A DNA stretch of 64,000 nt from Conchocele bisecta (lineage: Eukaryota; Mollusca; Bivalvia; Lucinida; Thyasiridae). The stretch spans positions 6,218,323 to 6,282,322 of the forward strand of contig CM055279.1 of the NCBI GenBank assembly GCA_029237695.1. The letters are read 5' to 3'. Below the pieces are notes generated by a model. That model had not been told where the DNA came from. It ran no database searches and saw nothing but the letters and a program-made list of their open reading frames with translations. This document shows, in pieces, positions 42,371 to 54,123 of the stretch; position 1 is the stretch's first letter, and every line of letters begins with the position of its first letter. Both the position numbers and the translations under genes were made by a program.

Positions 42371-43990
42371 CGAGACAGAGTATTTGGGCAGAGTATCAGA
42401 GCATTAACGGCCAAGAAAATGGAGCTGAAGAAACTTGGGAAGGGTAATAAACCTAAAAAGTGCATGAACATTACACTTGAAGAAGAAGAGAACATGTACT
42501 TATCTGGGTCCCTAGGTACAAGTACACCAAAAAGCCTTCAATTCACGATATTTTACTATTTCGGGAAAATGTTCGGTCTGCGTGGACGAGTTGAAGCAAG
42601 ACAATTGAAATTCGGTGATATAGAGATGAAAACGACACCCAATTGGTCGTGAGATATTGTCGTAAGAAATAGAAAATTGAATAACTTGAAAACTATCATG
42701 GTTGTCATGACGATACTTGGAGAATCGATCAAATGTTCACGAGCGTAATGTTAATCGATCCTCAATATATCATCATTCAAATATAAATATTTGTTTAGTT
42801 ATACATTTTTTATTAATTTTCCATTCCAACAGCACACAATACAGTTAGGTGCATACGAGCGGAGGTCCAATGTATTGTGATCACTACTACTTGTAGTCCA
42901 TAAAAAGTATTTTGCTTTTCATACATTCAGTAAAGAAAGTTTACTATATCATTGTTAATAAGATAAATAGGTCTGAATTGGAATGGAAACATCAGCGAAT
43001 AAAGCTTGTTGCGAACGGTACCTTGCAATCTACTCGTGGACGGTATGGGAGCAAATTGCAAGTTACCGCTCGCAAATATATATAGGCCAGCACGTGAAAA
43101 AAATATTGTTTCTTATCACTGTATTTTGCTGATATCGACTTAAATCCATAAATACATCTGAAGTTGACATTGAGATATAATTCTGTGAATACAATGTACT
43201 GTGAAATTTGTTAGAAAAACTATTATATTTTTGTTTGAAATCAATATCGGCCGTCTGGCGTGACAATATATGAAAAACATAACATTTTTTTTATGGACCA
43301 ATATTTCCATTTCAGAGACCCTGTCAAGATTTTTGAGATCTTCAGAAGTCGCCGACCTTCCGAGATGTTGGCTGCTGACAGTCCATTTTACCTGACAGCA
43401 GTACCAGAACAACGATTGAAAGGCACAGCAAATGAGCATGGTATGTGAAATAATGCACTATGATTTTTTTCCATTTTGTTTTTAAATGTTATTTAAACAT
43501 TATCATATGACACTGAAAATCATTACGGACAAGGCTGAAGATCCAATGAAGTTTTATAGAAAGTGACATTAATATTTAGTTAGAAATGTAAAATAGTTAT
43601 AAATACGACAATTTTTTGATAATTATTATAATTAGTGAAAAATGAGATGTAATTCAGTGTGTCTGAATAGTGATCTTAAAATGATTCTACAGCCTGGTCG
43701 ATATGCAAAGTTCTCAAAAGTATTTCTTACTCATTTTCTCCCAAATATTTATTTTCAGGTATTACCCACGGCCCATGGGAGAGGCTACACTTGGCAATCT
43801 GATGAAGAATGCTGCAGAGCTAGCTGGAATCTCGTCACGGTTGATAAATCACAGTATTAGAAAGTCAACAGTCACCAACAGTCGAAAGCAGGAGTTCCCC
43901 CACAAAAAATAATGACAATTACGGGACATAAAAATATACAATCCATCAGAAACTATGACAGTCTGGTCAGAATATCGCCTCGCCCCACCG
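42371..43990 (+). pseudogene. Crypton-type (DUF3504) tyrosine recombinase, broken
   Basis: Three blocks are seen. 42,371-42,665 encodes AKKMELKKLGKGNKP and GSLGTSTPKSLQFTIFYYFG, then GLRGRVEARQLKFGDIE, the N-terminal part of the DUF3504/Crypton integrase core. 43,317-43,441 encodes DPVKIFEIFRSRRPSEML ending at a GTATGT donor. 43,760-43,990 encodes YYPRPMGEATLGNLMK, then NHSIRKS (HxxR of the catalytic box) and, after a one-base frameshift in an A run near 43,908, ITGHKNIQSIRNYD with the histidine and the candidate nucleophile tyrosine. Another one-base shift lies near 42,645, and the splice phases of blocks two and three do not match. The gene is therefore dead. Cryptons cut and join DNA through this tyrosine. 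Related domains survive in host ZMYM and QRICH1 proteins, but the surrounding element argues for a transposon origin here. Confidence 0.7.
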
Positions 43991-43999
43991 AGCACAGTA

Positions 44000-46900
44000 C
44001 AACTGTGTCAATTAATCGCCCCACCGAGCACGACCTCTGTATCTGTCCCTAGTAGTGTGAATGTTCTGCCGCTACAGGAGATCGAAAATGTCACCTCGTC
44101 AACGAACTTTCTCTGCCCAAAATCCATTTCCTGCAACATTCTTGTCTGGCAATACATTCCACGGTTGCAAATTCCATTTCGGAAACTTTGGAGCTGTACC
44201 AAATCACATCTGAAATTTAAATGTGATAAATGTCAATACAATTTAGTTGTACGAAATTCACATTTTTGTATGCTAGTTGCGAACAGTAACTCTTGCAACC
44301 TATTGCCGTACCGTCCGTAGTCCGAGTTACAATTCCAAACATAGGCTTCATGTGCAGAATAGTTAATCAGATTGTATTCAAACTTGTGCAGCTAATTATT
44401 CTGCAGCCTATGAGTGGAATACTGAATATCATGTAATTGGTGTAAAACACACGTAGAAATGAGATATGGAGGTGATGGTGTTTTTTGAGGGATAGTAAGC
44501 AGATTTTCAAGGCAAACACAAAATATCGTTTTTATCATTTATTGAAGAATTGTGTTAATTTTTGCTTTGTTGGCCAATGGAATTGAAAATGTTGCCGTGA
44601 AGTTTACTACCGTAGTACCAATACATGCAATAATTCAATATTGTGTATTATGTTGTTTTTTTTGTCTTCAGAACAAAATTAAATTCAGCAGTTGATGAAC
44701 GTGTCGAAATTATTGACAGTCGATCCGATGGATGTGGCCTCGTGCTTCATATTTTTGCCGGACGATTATATGAAAGTTTTGGGGTATTAACAAATAAATC
44801 ATGTGTTAAATAAACTTACGTATTATTCATATTCGGCTCATATTTAAGGGTGGGAATTGGCTCGAACACCTATCATACCCGGTTATATAAACTTACATGT
44901 TTAAGTACGGCTTTTTATCCAAATTTAACGCCTTTTTCCCGGTTTTGTTATGTCTGTAGTGATGTCAGCCATCTTGGTTTTTCGTGTATTGTATCGATTC
45001 AGGTGCGCGAAATGACGTTGTCAAGTTAGTATTCATACACACTACAATTTGCATAAACTGAAGCCATCACAGGCGCTCGGATTGTTCAACACAAATAATA
45101 GAGAGTCGCATTTCATCACACTATCGGATTATTTAATGACTAGGATGCATGTTTTGTTGAACGGGTATATAATAAATAGGTTATTGGATGTGTACAGAAA
45201 TATATTCCGGCGTACTCGTTCGTTCGGCGGAACGTATAATTATTCAAACTCAAGCCAACGTTTCCTTTGTGAAGTGTATCGTACTGTATATGCTGTGTAA
45301 CGTCATTATAGATCAGTTGATTTTTTAAGTAAAATGGACACTGATTAATAATATCGATGGCTCAAGATGATTACAACAGTATGTAACTGTCAAAAAACAA
45401 TGTTTCTGCTTTAAATCATCATCATTTCGCTGTCCAATGTCGGATTTTATCGAGTCATTGACCTACAATGTATGTAAAGTTCAGAATGCAAGCATTAATC
45501 TGATTTGTCGAATATTCAAGAAAAACGTCACAGGGAAATCCCGCCCCCTACTATATCATTGCGCAAAATATCAACATGCATAACAAAAAACTCATATTAA
45601 TAGATGAAAAGTCATGCAGAGCATGATGTTATTAGCCGATCAAATCAGGGTAAAGTGCATCGAACATATGTAGGTGTCTCTGGTAACATTGTCAATGGTA
45701 AACTATTTTCGACCACAGTTCTGTACCCAGCGTTGACATTTTTCTCGATTTTGTGCATATTTTGGAAACCCGTTCCCAAATCCATCCAATAGCAGCAATG
45801 CCATAGCAGCAATGTTTTGTTGTCACCATTATGTTGCGAAATATTCCAGCGTAACACCTGTACTGTATGCTCTATTTATCTACAAATTACACTCCGCAAT
45901 ACACAAAGTTGTAGTCACTGTGTGTGTGTTTGTCCGAATTCTGTGGCAGCATGCGAGTGGGCGGAGCTACCAGGGCTATATATATCTAGCGGTTACAGTG
46001 TCATCTAAAAATAGACGCAAGCTCCTGCGTATTCAGGCACATGCCCAGATTGGCCTAATGTGCCCCATCCGTGATTTTTTGCGCGATGTCGGGCGCAAGA
46101 CAATCAATAAATTGCGGCATTGACAATAATTAAGGGGGATTGCCGCAATCGCGCGTGCTGGATGCATCCCTGCCATCCCTGCATGATACGTAAACAAATC
46201 AAAGTTGGCTATGAAGGGCAATTCTTCGTTTTGATTGGTGGAAAATTTTGTGAATATTAACTAGCGTCAAATGACGCGCATACGCGATCCAATGGGATAA
46301 ACCCGAGATGCTGGGATAAACCCGAAAATGCTGGGGTTGCTAGTGAGGAGATTTTGAGCAGAGATCGATTATAAATTAGCCGAATAAACACATTTTACGC
46401 GATTATACGTGGCTGAAACTTGTTCTGTTTAATAAATAAAAGCTTTAAATTAGCCCAATAATCGGCGTATGTTGGCGTATATGGCCATTAGAGCCAACTA
46501 TGGACTTCAACAACAATAACTTCCGGGTTAAATATCTTCAGGCGTTCAGCTCATTAAGTATTCAAAATTGTGTTATTTGGCTATAAGTAAAGTTTTAAAC
46601 GGAGATAATTGCCAAAAATGCAAACTTTATCGGTTGATGCAATTTGGAAGTGATACAGAAAAATTCGCGTTCGTAGATTACCGAATAGCGGAGAAAAGGG
46701 TTGCTACAAACTTTTTCAGAATTCGATGGATAACCAACATATTAGCCGATCTATAAATAGATCGGCTAATAATAACAGTTAATAGTTTATAAAGTATACA
46801 ATTGCTTTTGCAATAACACACATATAGCAAAAAAAAGAGCAAACAACACAGTCATGTATTACGCTGAAACGGTAAGATAGCTCGCTGTTTTAGTGTTGTT

Positions 46901-47080
46901 GAACTACTTTTTTTATGGCGTAGTACCGCGTGTTTTTCTAAAGTTAAACCCGCAAACAGTGACACTGCGACCGCCACTTAACTCATTAGCATATTATCTG
47001 CAATGACTGAGAATTTCCATATAGTTAATTAATCCGAGCTAATAGCTCGGATAAAAAGAGGTATTTGTTTTTCTCAAAAC
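44000..47080. other. Non-coding interior of the TTAA element
   Basis: About 3 kb without recognised coding families. It includes a SINE-tail-like segment on the minus strand (44,836-44,892), a short palindrome AGCCGATCTATAAATAGATCGGCT at about 46,743-46,766 (stem-loop), and GC-poor unique-looking sequence. Open frames of 60-103 codons show no protein similarity. Confidence 0.4.
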
Positions 47081-47199
47081 TATGAAAATTAATTTCAAAC
47101 AGTGCAGATCCTGATGAGATGGCTCGTTACGAGCCGGCTCATCTGGATATTCACTGTTTGCATAAACCGATATAGCGGACTTTCGGGTTCAAAGGGTTA

Positions 47200-48105
47200 A
47201 AAGGGAATTAAATAGAAAAAATAAATTTGAAAATATGTTTTGTAAAGTGGTAGATAATGGCAATTCAAACCCCATGCTGAAAACCCCATTCAAATTTTTT
47301 AAATTTGATCGAAAGTTATGTAAGTTTCCATATTTGTACATTTTATGCAAATTTATGCAAATGTTTGCCAACCCTATTCTAAAAATTACAATAAAAAAGA
47401 ATAAATGAAAATAAAAATAGTTTTTTACATGTTTTCTTTTTATTTGATAATACAAATTCCATGATATAAAATAATCAGAAAAAATAGTTCAGAGTTAATG
47501 TAAATAAGTTTAAAAATAAATAATCATTCGATGACGTCATAGTGGAACGTGCATATTTCAGCTACATGTAATTAAAATTTTCAAAATATTGTACATTTGG
47601 AAGTATTTAGTATTTTTGCATGCGGTTTTCAGCATTCATTTCATATCAAATTCTATCATTTAAATAAATAAAACAGTTTTTTGTATTGATCTTTAACGCA
47701 ATACAATTGTATTATATTACAGAAATATATTTGATTTCAGACTATTACATGTAAGTATCAAACACCTGGTTATATTGTTTTGGCCGCCATCTTGGACGTC
47801 ATCTTGGATTCTGGAAAATACTGATGGGTGACAGAGTGTCATTCGTCGTATGCCAATAATAAATGTCCGGAAGAGGCGATGTCACAAAAGAAGCCATTGC
47901 GTATACGCCAAGCCCGGGTCCTGTGCTAATTCGGCCGGACTAAATGTTACAACTTGATTCGCTAACAATCGATTATAGAGCACTTTGTGAAACTGACTGT
48001 AAGCACACCAATGTATGTTATGTAGCCAATTTGCATTCGTTTACTTATCTCATGCACACTTAAGACCTTAATGCCTTAAGTCCCTGCGTTAGAGGACATT
48101 TACAA
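47200..48105. other. Stretch without recognised gene
   Basis: AT-rich, with no repeat family or coding similarity apparent. Confidence 0.35.
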
Positions 48106-48109
48106 ATGT

Positions 48110-48335
48110 GGCTGTGACTGGAGAAATCGGGCTTATGGTATTTGTGACCAGTGTAGTTCCTGATCACATATCACAGTCCCGTAGCGTGATAACGATACGT
48201 ATTGATTGTTAGAACCATGCCCGGTGCTTCACTGATGGAATGGCGAACGGTGTAGATCCTGATCAGACTGTGCGAATGCACAGGCTGATCTGGATCTACA
48301 CCGGTCGCACAGTAGCCCATTTCTCCAGTCACACC
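48110..48335. mobile_element. Palindromic MITE, GTGACTGGAGAAATGGGGC family
   Basis: Starts GTGACTGGAGAAATCGGGCT, has TAGATCCTGATCAGACTGTG and TGATCTGGATCTACACCGGT, and ends CCATTTCTCCAGTCACAC. Confidence 0.7.
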
Positions 48336-48469
48336 ACAAATGATGAATCGCAGACCTGGGAGGCTCACATGTCAATTTTCCTCATCACCAAACATGTCAC
48401 ATGCCTGATTAGGTATATAATTATAATACAAGCAAGCTTCTGTTTTTTTTGATATTCGGTTGATCAGGC

Positions 48470-48790
48470 GAGAAAGGAAACGGTTGGAATTCGAGCCGAG
48501 GAATTCCAACCGTTTCCGAGCCGAGCCGAGTTTGATATTTCTTACAACTCGAATATCAAGCTATTGTCAGTTTCTATCAGGTTTATCAGGCAATGCTAGG
48601 AAACGCAGGAATTCCTGGAGCGCCGAGGAATTCCAACCGTTTCCGACCCGAGCACGATAAATTTGATGCAATGTATCAAACTACATTAGTATGAGACGTA
48701 TATTCGAGCCATTTGATATCAGGTTTATCAATCAAGTCTAGGAAACGTGTAGGAAATTCAATGCAAGCTTTCCGAGTCCATCCTAATAAC
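48470..48790. repeat. GGAATTCCAACCGTTTCCGA-type dispersed repeat
   Basis: GAGGAATTCCAACCGTTTCC occurs twice (48,499 and 48,623), with an inverted GGAAACGGTTGGAATTCGAG at 48,477. Related text lies at 13,770-13,800 and 63,500-63,700 (GAGCCTCGGAATTCCT). Confidence 0.5.
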
Positions 48791-48869
48791 CGACATTAAA
48801 ACACACTGACATGGTATTGTACTATTATTATATCAGGCCATGTTTTCTGCTATGGCATTTACGTACCTG

Positions 48870-49107
48870 GGTCCCGTTTCACTAAACTTCGTACGACTAA
48901 AATGTTCGTAAGTGCAAATTTAGGATCGTCTGGAAATTTCAATTGATGGATTTACACTTATTGAGCATAGGCTGCATATGCAGCCTATGCTCAATACATG
49001 TACATCCAATAATTGTTTGCAAGAAAACATTGTTAATGTGAAATTTATAGAATATAATAATTTTGCACTTACGAAGATTTTAGTCGTACGAAGTTTAATG
49101 TAACGGC
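48870..49107. mobile_element. Harbinger-type palindromic MITE with CTG target duplication
   Basis: Ends GTCCCGTTTCACTAAACTTC and its complement, flanked by CTG on both sides. The core GAGCATAGGCTGCATATGCA is the same as in 6,672-6,915. The right CTG is shared with the next MITE, so two family members sit head to tail. Confidence 0.7.
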
Positions 49108-49110
49108 CCC

Positions 49111-49291
49111 CTGGTGCCCGTTTCACTAAATGTCTTACGATACAAATATTCGTACACTAATTTTTATTAATTTACTTCTCACGTTACTGTGTAAACACAT
49201 CAAGTAAATATTTTCCACCATCGGCTGATAGTGTTGCAAGTGATATTCTAAAATTAAATTGTGCTCTTACGAACGTCTTAGTCTTAGGAAG
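49111..49291. mobile_element. Harbinger-type MITE, left part, split by the hAT element
   Basis: Begins GTGCCCGTTTCACTAAATGT after CTG and runs to TCTTAGTCTTAGGAAG at 49,291. Its terminal 33 bp (GGAAGTTTAGTGAAACGGGG then CC, followed by CTG) resume at 54,802 after the hAT insertion. Confidence 0.7.
49287..49291. repeat. Left 5-bp target duplication of the hAT element
   Basis: GGAAG here equals GGAAG at 54,802-54,806. The host MITE sequence is continuous if one copy plus the hAT element is removed. Confidence 0.75.
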
Positions 49292-49787
49292 CAGGGGCGG
49301 ATCCAGGAATTTGAGAAAGGGGGGTGGTGGCGCAAAAGTCGGTCGAAGACCGACTGTGCGAGTGCGAGTGCGAGTGCCGAAGGCGCGAAGTCAGAGCGGG
49401 GGGTCTGGGGGTCCTCCCACAGGACAATTTGAAAAAAAAACATAATTTGAGACAATTTCCCGGCACATCAGGGCCACAACTACAAAATAGACAAAAATTT
49501 GACACCAATCACCATGATCAACAGACCACTTTATAAGGCTCTAATTTCGATTGATCAAAATAAGATTTGTGAGCTAAATGAAATTGGGATTAGAATCACT
49601 TTATGCTATTCTCAAAATAAAACGATGGAGAAAAATGTTTGGTTAGTAGGCCTAGCTATACATGCTGATGCAGAAGAACATAATGCATACTTTAGAGCTA
49701 CACACCAAAAGAGTAAAAGTGAGTCTTGTAGCCTGCAACACTGCCATCGGTAAGTTCAATTGGTCTATCGTATACAAACAATAATCA

Positions 49788-49860
49788 GACTGACTTATCC
49801 GAAGGAGGATTTATTCAAAATATAATATTGCGAATAAATCCTCCTTAGGATAAGTCAGTC
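49788..49860. repeat. Hairpin inside the hAT element
   Basis: GACTGACTTATCCGAAGGAG and GATTTATTC are inverted with one mismatch (GAATAAATCCTCCTTAGGAT then AAGTCAGTC). Loop about 15 bp. Confidence 0.65.
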
Positions 49861-50850
49861 AGCAGATAATCCTTTGATTCGAATACAGTCATAAATGGCA
49901 AAAACACTGTAAGAATATATTGTATTTTAATTAGTCCGTTAACATCATATATCTATTTCGTCAAAGGATTCATGAAAATCATGCGGCGAGGATATTTACA
50001 GGCATACTTTTTGTAATCCAAACGGATGCCCCGATGGACGAACAGAAGGACAAGGGCATTAAGTCTGTCCTCGGTCATAGTGGACCGATATGTGTTTTTG
50101 ATAAACCGTAATGCCGAATTTGTTCTCTCCACACTTGCTGCTGTAGCTGAGAACGTGAGCATGATCCGTAGTATAGCCAAAATGATTGGGTAGAACTTCT
50201 CAACCCCCAACTTAACAATCCCTGCTAGGGTTGTTGAATCTCTTTCTTCTCACGGCCACCAGATTGCCAGAAACTCCTCCAAAGTCGCAGCTCCTGTTTG
50301 AATACCAACGGGTGAGGAAAGTCATCTCCATAATGGACATTGATGGATTCCACTGCATCTTCTGTCTGCTTAGCCAGGTTGGTAGGTATCAACAACATTG
50401 ATTTTATGGCGTCACTCGACCTTCCACAGAATCTGTCCTCAAGTTGTGTTATCAGGCTGTCCACAAATGGTACAAAGATGGCCATTTTGTAATATTCCTC
50501 AACATTCTCGGCTGGAACATTCGACCGCAGTGTTTGGCGCCCAGCGAGACGTGGTTTTGTGATGGGTGTTTGTGCCACTTCGGACATTGTGCAGGACGCT
50601 GCATACAACGTCGAAAATTTCGGCAGTGGCATTTTCCCTAATTTTACCCAGTTCTTCTGTGACGTCTTGTACGAGATCGTACGCCCTGACAATTTCCATG
50701 GATGTTCCCTGTAGTTGCCGCGATAGGCCCTTTGTATAACCGAATATATAGTGACACATGGTGAAACTAACCAGGAACTTTGAACTTCCGAGCTGGTTAC
50801 TCAAGCCGCTTGCCTCTGTCACGGTTTTTGGGTCAAAGCGTTGGTTTTCG

Positions 50851-50920
50851 TTCAGTACGATGAAGTCCAGCAGTTCCAGCAAGGGTTCAGTACCATGAAG
50901 TCCAAGCAGTCCAGCAAGGG
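50851..50920. repeat. 35-bp tandem duplication within the hAT coding region
   Basis: 50,851-50,885 and 50,886-50,920 are direct copies with three small differences. On the minus strand each encodes a version of LLDxxDFxVLN. Since 35 is not a multiple of three, the duplication shifts the frame. Confidence 0.85.
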
Positions 50921-53616
50921 TTCATACAATGTTGCAAGATCATCAAATGCTGTGTGGCGTTCTACCCATCGTATTTCGCACAATGGTTTAAACTTTTGTT
51001 TCATCGTGTTCGGATTTGTTTCGTGCTTTTGGCAGATGCGTTCGATGGACACCTCAAAGGTCCGTTGCCTTTTGGGTGAAAACTTGAAGAAGATGCCAAC
51101 GGATTGCATCAAGCACACCATATTATGAACCTCAGGAACTTTGCATGACTTGGAGAGCGTCAGATTTAACTCATGTGATGCACAGTGAAAATATATTGCT
51201 TTCTCGTTGTCAGTTTTTCGTTTAAAATTGTCTAAAGGCACCTTTATGCTTTCCAGCCATGTTTCCGGCACCATCATATGTTTGACAACGACATTTCCCT
51301 GGGTCGAGGCCAAGATTTGTCAGAGTCTGGACAATGAGTTCAGCTATTGCCTCTCCAGTTATGTTTGAACATTTCACATATTCGATCAACCTCTACACCG
51401 GTTCATTGTTCTGGATGTATCTGACAATTATTCCAAGCTGCTCCCAATTGCTGGAGTCGGTGACCTCATCTGCCACAATCCCGTAATATTCTCCGGAAGG
51501 TTTTGTCTTCACCTCGTTCACAATCTGCTCTTGAATATATTCTGATATGCAATCAAGAAGATCATTTTGCGTGGATTTCGAAATGTAGGTTGCCGTTTTC
51601 TTACAAGTCTCTAGGTGATCCCTGAGCTCATCGTCGGTACGGCTGACAAGCCTCACCAAGGCCTTGAAGTTCCCTAAGTTCTTCTCCTGGTCACCAATAT
51701 CCAGTGGACTGCCGTCATCTCGATGTCCTCTAAGAGCGATGCCCTGTTTGCCACATACTTCAATACATCGAATGATTGATTCGAGAAATCTACGGTTTTT
51801 TTCAACGGTTTTCGACGATTCAGAAGAAAGAATCTGATCAACGCGGGATTTTGGTGTGTTGCGGGTGTCCAGAAATACTTTCATTCGAGCATGGGAATCC
51901 TGGTGATACTGCAGTGTCGAACGGTTTCTGAGGTCAGCTTTGGCGTCTTTCCAATTTCTATAGGGTGCAGAGATAAAAACGTTTGCACATCTTCTCTGAA
52001 GGGCAGGCATCGGGAAGAGGATACAAGCGAGACAAAACAAGCCATCTTGAACCATGGAATACGAAATGAAATCGAATATATCGAACCAATCATGGCAGCA
52101 ATGGCGTGTCATTGTCCCAGACTGCTTTCGTTTTTCCAGATATGCCTTTCCTGGAAAGCTGAAGTTTTTCCCAGGAGCTCTGTTGCTGATTAAGTAGGCT
52201 TTCTGATCTTTACTAATGGGCTTGTCCACCCTCGCAGTTTCTACCCCGTCCCGTATATCACGCATCAGCTGTACATCAGTTGTTTGTGATGATGTAGGCC
52301 TCCCTGAAATGACGAAATGGAATAAGTTGCAATTTAAAGACGCAAACCTCAATCATGGACCGCATACTCTGAAAAGGTCTCTGAAAATAAGGTTAAAAGT
52401 GTGTACACACATGTATATTTGCAAATACTAATAAATATAATCCGGCATACCGGATAGTAACATTCATATGTGCATGAGAAGCTGGGCCTCTTGAATCAGT
52501 TAATATTCATTGAGGAATACTTTGAAAACATTGGACTTATGACCTTGCTACGGGTTGTTTCCCACGTGTGCTTTTCACTGGACTTTTTAGATACATATGA
52601 TAATCTAACGAGTTAGGTGCAGAATATATGCATACATGTACTACAAATTATAAATTACAAACCGTCGGTTACGTTCTCTTCAGCTAATTCAATTGGGGGG
52701 ACGATGTCCATGGCCATGAGTTATTCAGTGTTCGAATCAACCCAAGACTGCCCTGACCAACCTTTCGTACTCCTCAGGTGAGCAAAAAGCTTATCCTGAA
52801 CTGACTGACCGCCTTAACTCAACACCTGCCATCCGAGGCCGGGCCGGCTCACAGATCACATGCATGCAATACCGAACGAAAGAGAACTACCAAAATGACG
52901 TCAAAAATGACGTCATCGCAGACGGTACTGGTACCGCGGTTCGTAATATTTCAATATTTTCTTCAGCATTAGTTTAGAGGGTTAACCGGGAACCAATCAA
53001 ATGAAAACACTGGGTTTTGTGAACAAGAAAATGGGAGATGCCACGGCCCAGGAATGTCAGGAATCAGAAATAACTGAAAACAAAGACAGGGGGAGGCCCC
53101 CGGGAGTGTATGGCCTATGTGAAAATTATTGTTATGTTGTATTGTTAATTATTATGTATTAATATATAATATGTCCCTTGTTGAGAAAATGGAGTTGTCC
53201 GGAAGCAAAGCAGATGTTTTGGTTAGAGAAAACCCGTAATTAATTATTTATTGTTAACTAACGGTAGGGAGAACAACTGTTAGTTTTTCAACCGCAGCTT
53301 CACGCGTACAGTGATTCTTAGGTATGGGACGTAACTGCTGCATCCCGCAACCAAGAGATTCTTCAAGTTGGATACTCAGTCTCAGATCCTCTATACAAAC
53401 TACCGGTATAATGAACAATTATACATTTATGTTGTCATTCATGAAATCTGAACGTAATTTGTACATTTACAACGCCAGTAAACGATTTTGTTTGTTTTAT
53501 TTACGTCACTAAAATTGACGTCACATACACGCACATTTTGGCACCACAGCCGTTTATTAGGCTGAATTTTAGTCATTAAAAATGAAGAAAATACAAAATA
53601 AGTGAGAGGGAATGTA

Positions 53617-54123
53617 ATAAATAGGATAATCCATCGTACACCTTTCAACATTATAAGGTTTAATCACCCCCAGATGTGTGCAAACGTTTGTTGTGGTACG
53701 AGGGAACTGTTTGAACCAAAGGCCGTAGGCCGCGGGTTCAAAAGGTTCCTGAGTGCCACAGAAAACGTTTGCAAACGGCTGGACATGCTCAAACGTTATT
53801 GTTACATTTCCGACAAAAATATAATGTAATTTTAGCATTATATTCAGTATTGTCAGTACTTTGATAACTCGTTCCATTCATGTAGTTATTTTTCTGTATT
53901 CTTATTCCGGGGCCGCAGCACGTGTTACGCGTCATATAAAGTAACGTTAAAACGTCGTAGTAACGTCATGCGAGAAGATATAATACGTCAGTGTTGGCGG
54001 GCCCCAGAATGAGCATTTTCAATAGCCATGTGCAAACAGCACGCGCTATACGTTTGAGCATGGTATCAAATAGCGACAGCCATGTAACAATGTGAATGTG
54101 TACGATGGATTATCCTCTATTTA
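53617..54123. mobile_element. Foldback-ended insertion inside the hAT element
   Basis: ATAAATAGGATAATCCATCG then TACAC at the left is inverted at 54,098-54,123. Between lie an inverted GTTTGAACC pair around GGCCGTAGGCC and further palindromic text. It separates the two possible first exons of the transposase gene from each other. Confidence 0.55.

Larger units (their letters stand above)
42131..47196. mobile_element. TTAA-flanked 5.07-kb element holding a tyrosine recombinase pseudogene
   Basis: The left end CCCTTTCAACCCTAAGTAAC and right end (inward) CCCTTTGAACCCGAAAGTCC are flanked by TTAA (42,127-42,130 and 47,197-47,200). Both ends are shared with the 239-bp MITE at 41,600. TTAA targets and CCCTTT ends fit piggyBac-like or Kolobok-like transposons, but the only coding material seen is Crypton-type tyrosine recombinase sequence in the left third. 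Either a Crypton entered a TTAA element, or the two belong together. No piggyBac transposase was recognised. Confidence 0.65.

Noticed and set aside
42131..47196. piggyBac transposase gene
   Set aside because: The TTAA ends suggested it, but no DDD-type transposase block could be read in either strand.
51891..52193. Plus-strand frame of 100 codons
   Set aside because: It is antisense to the well-supported hAT transposase exon.
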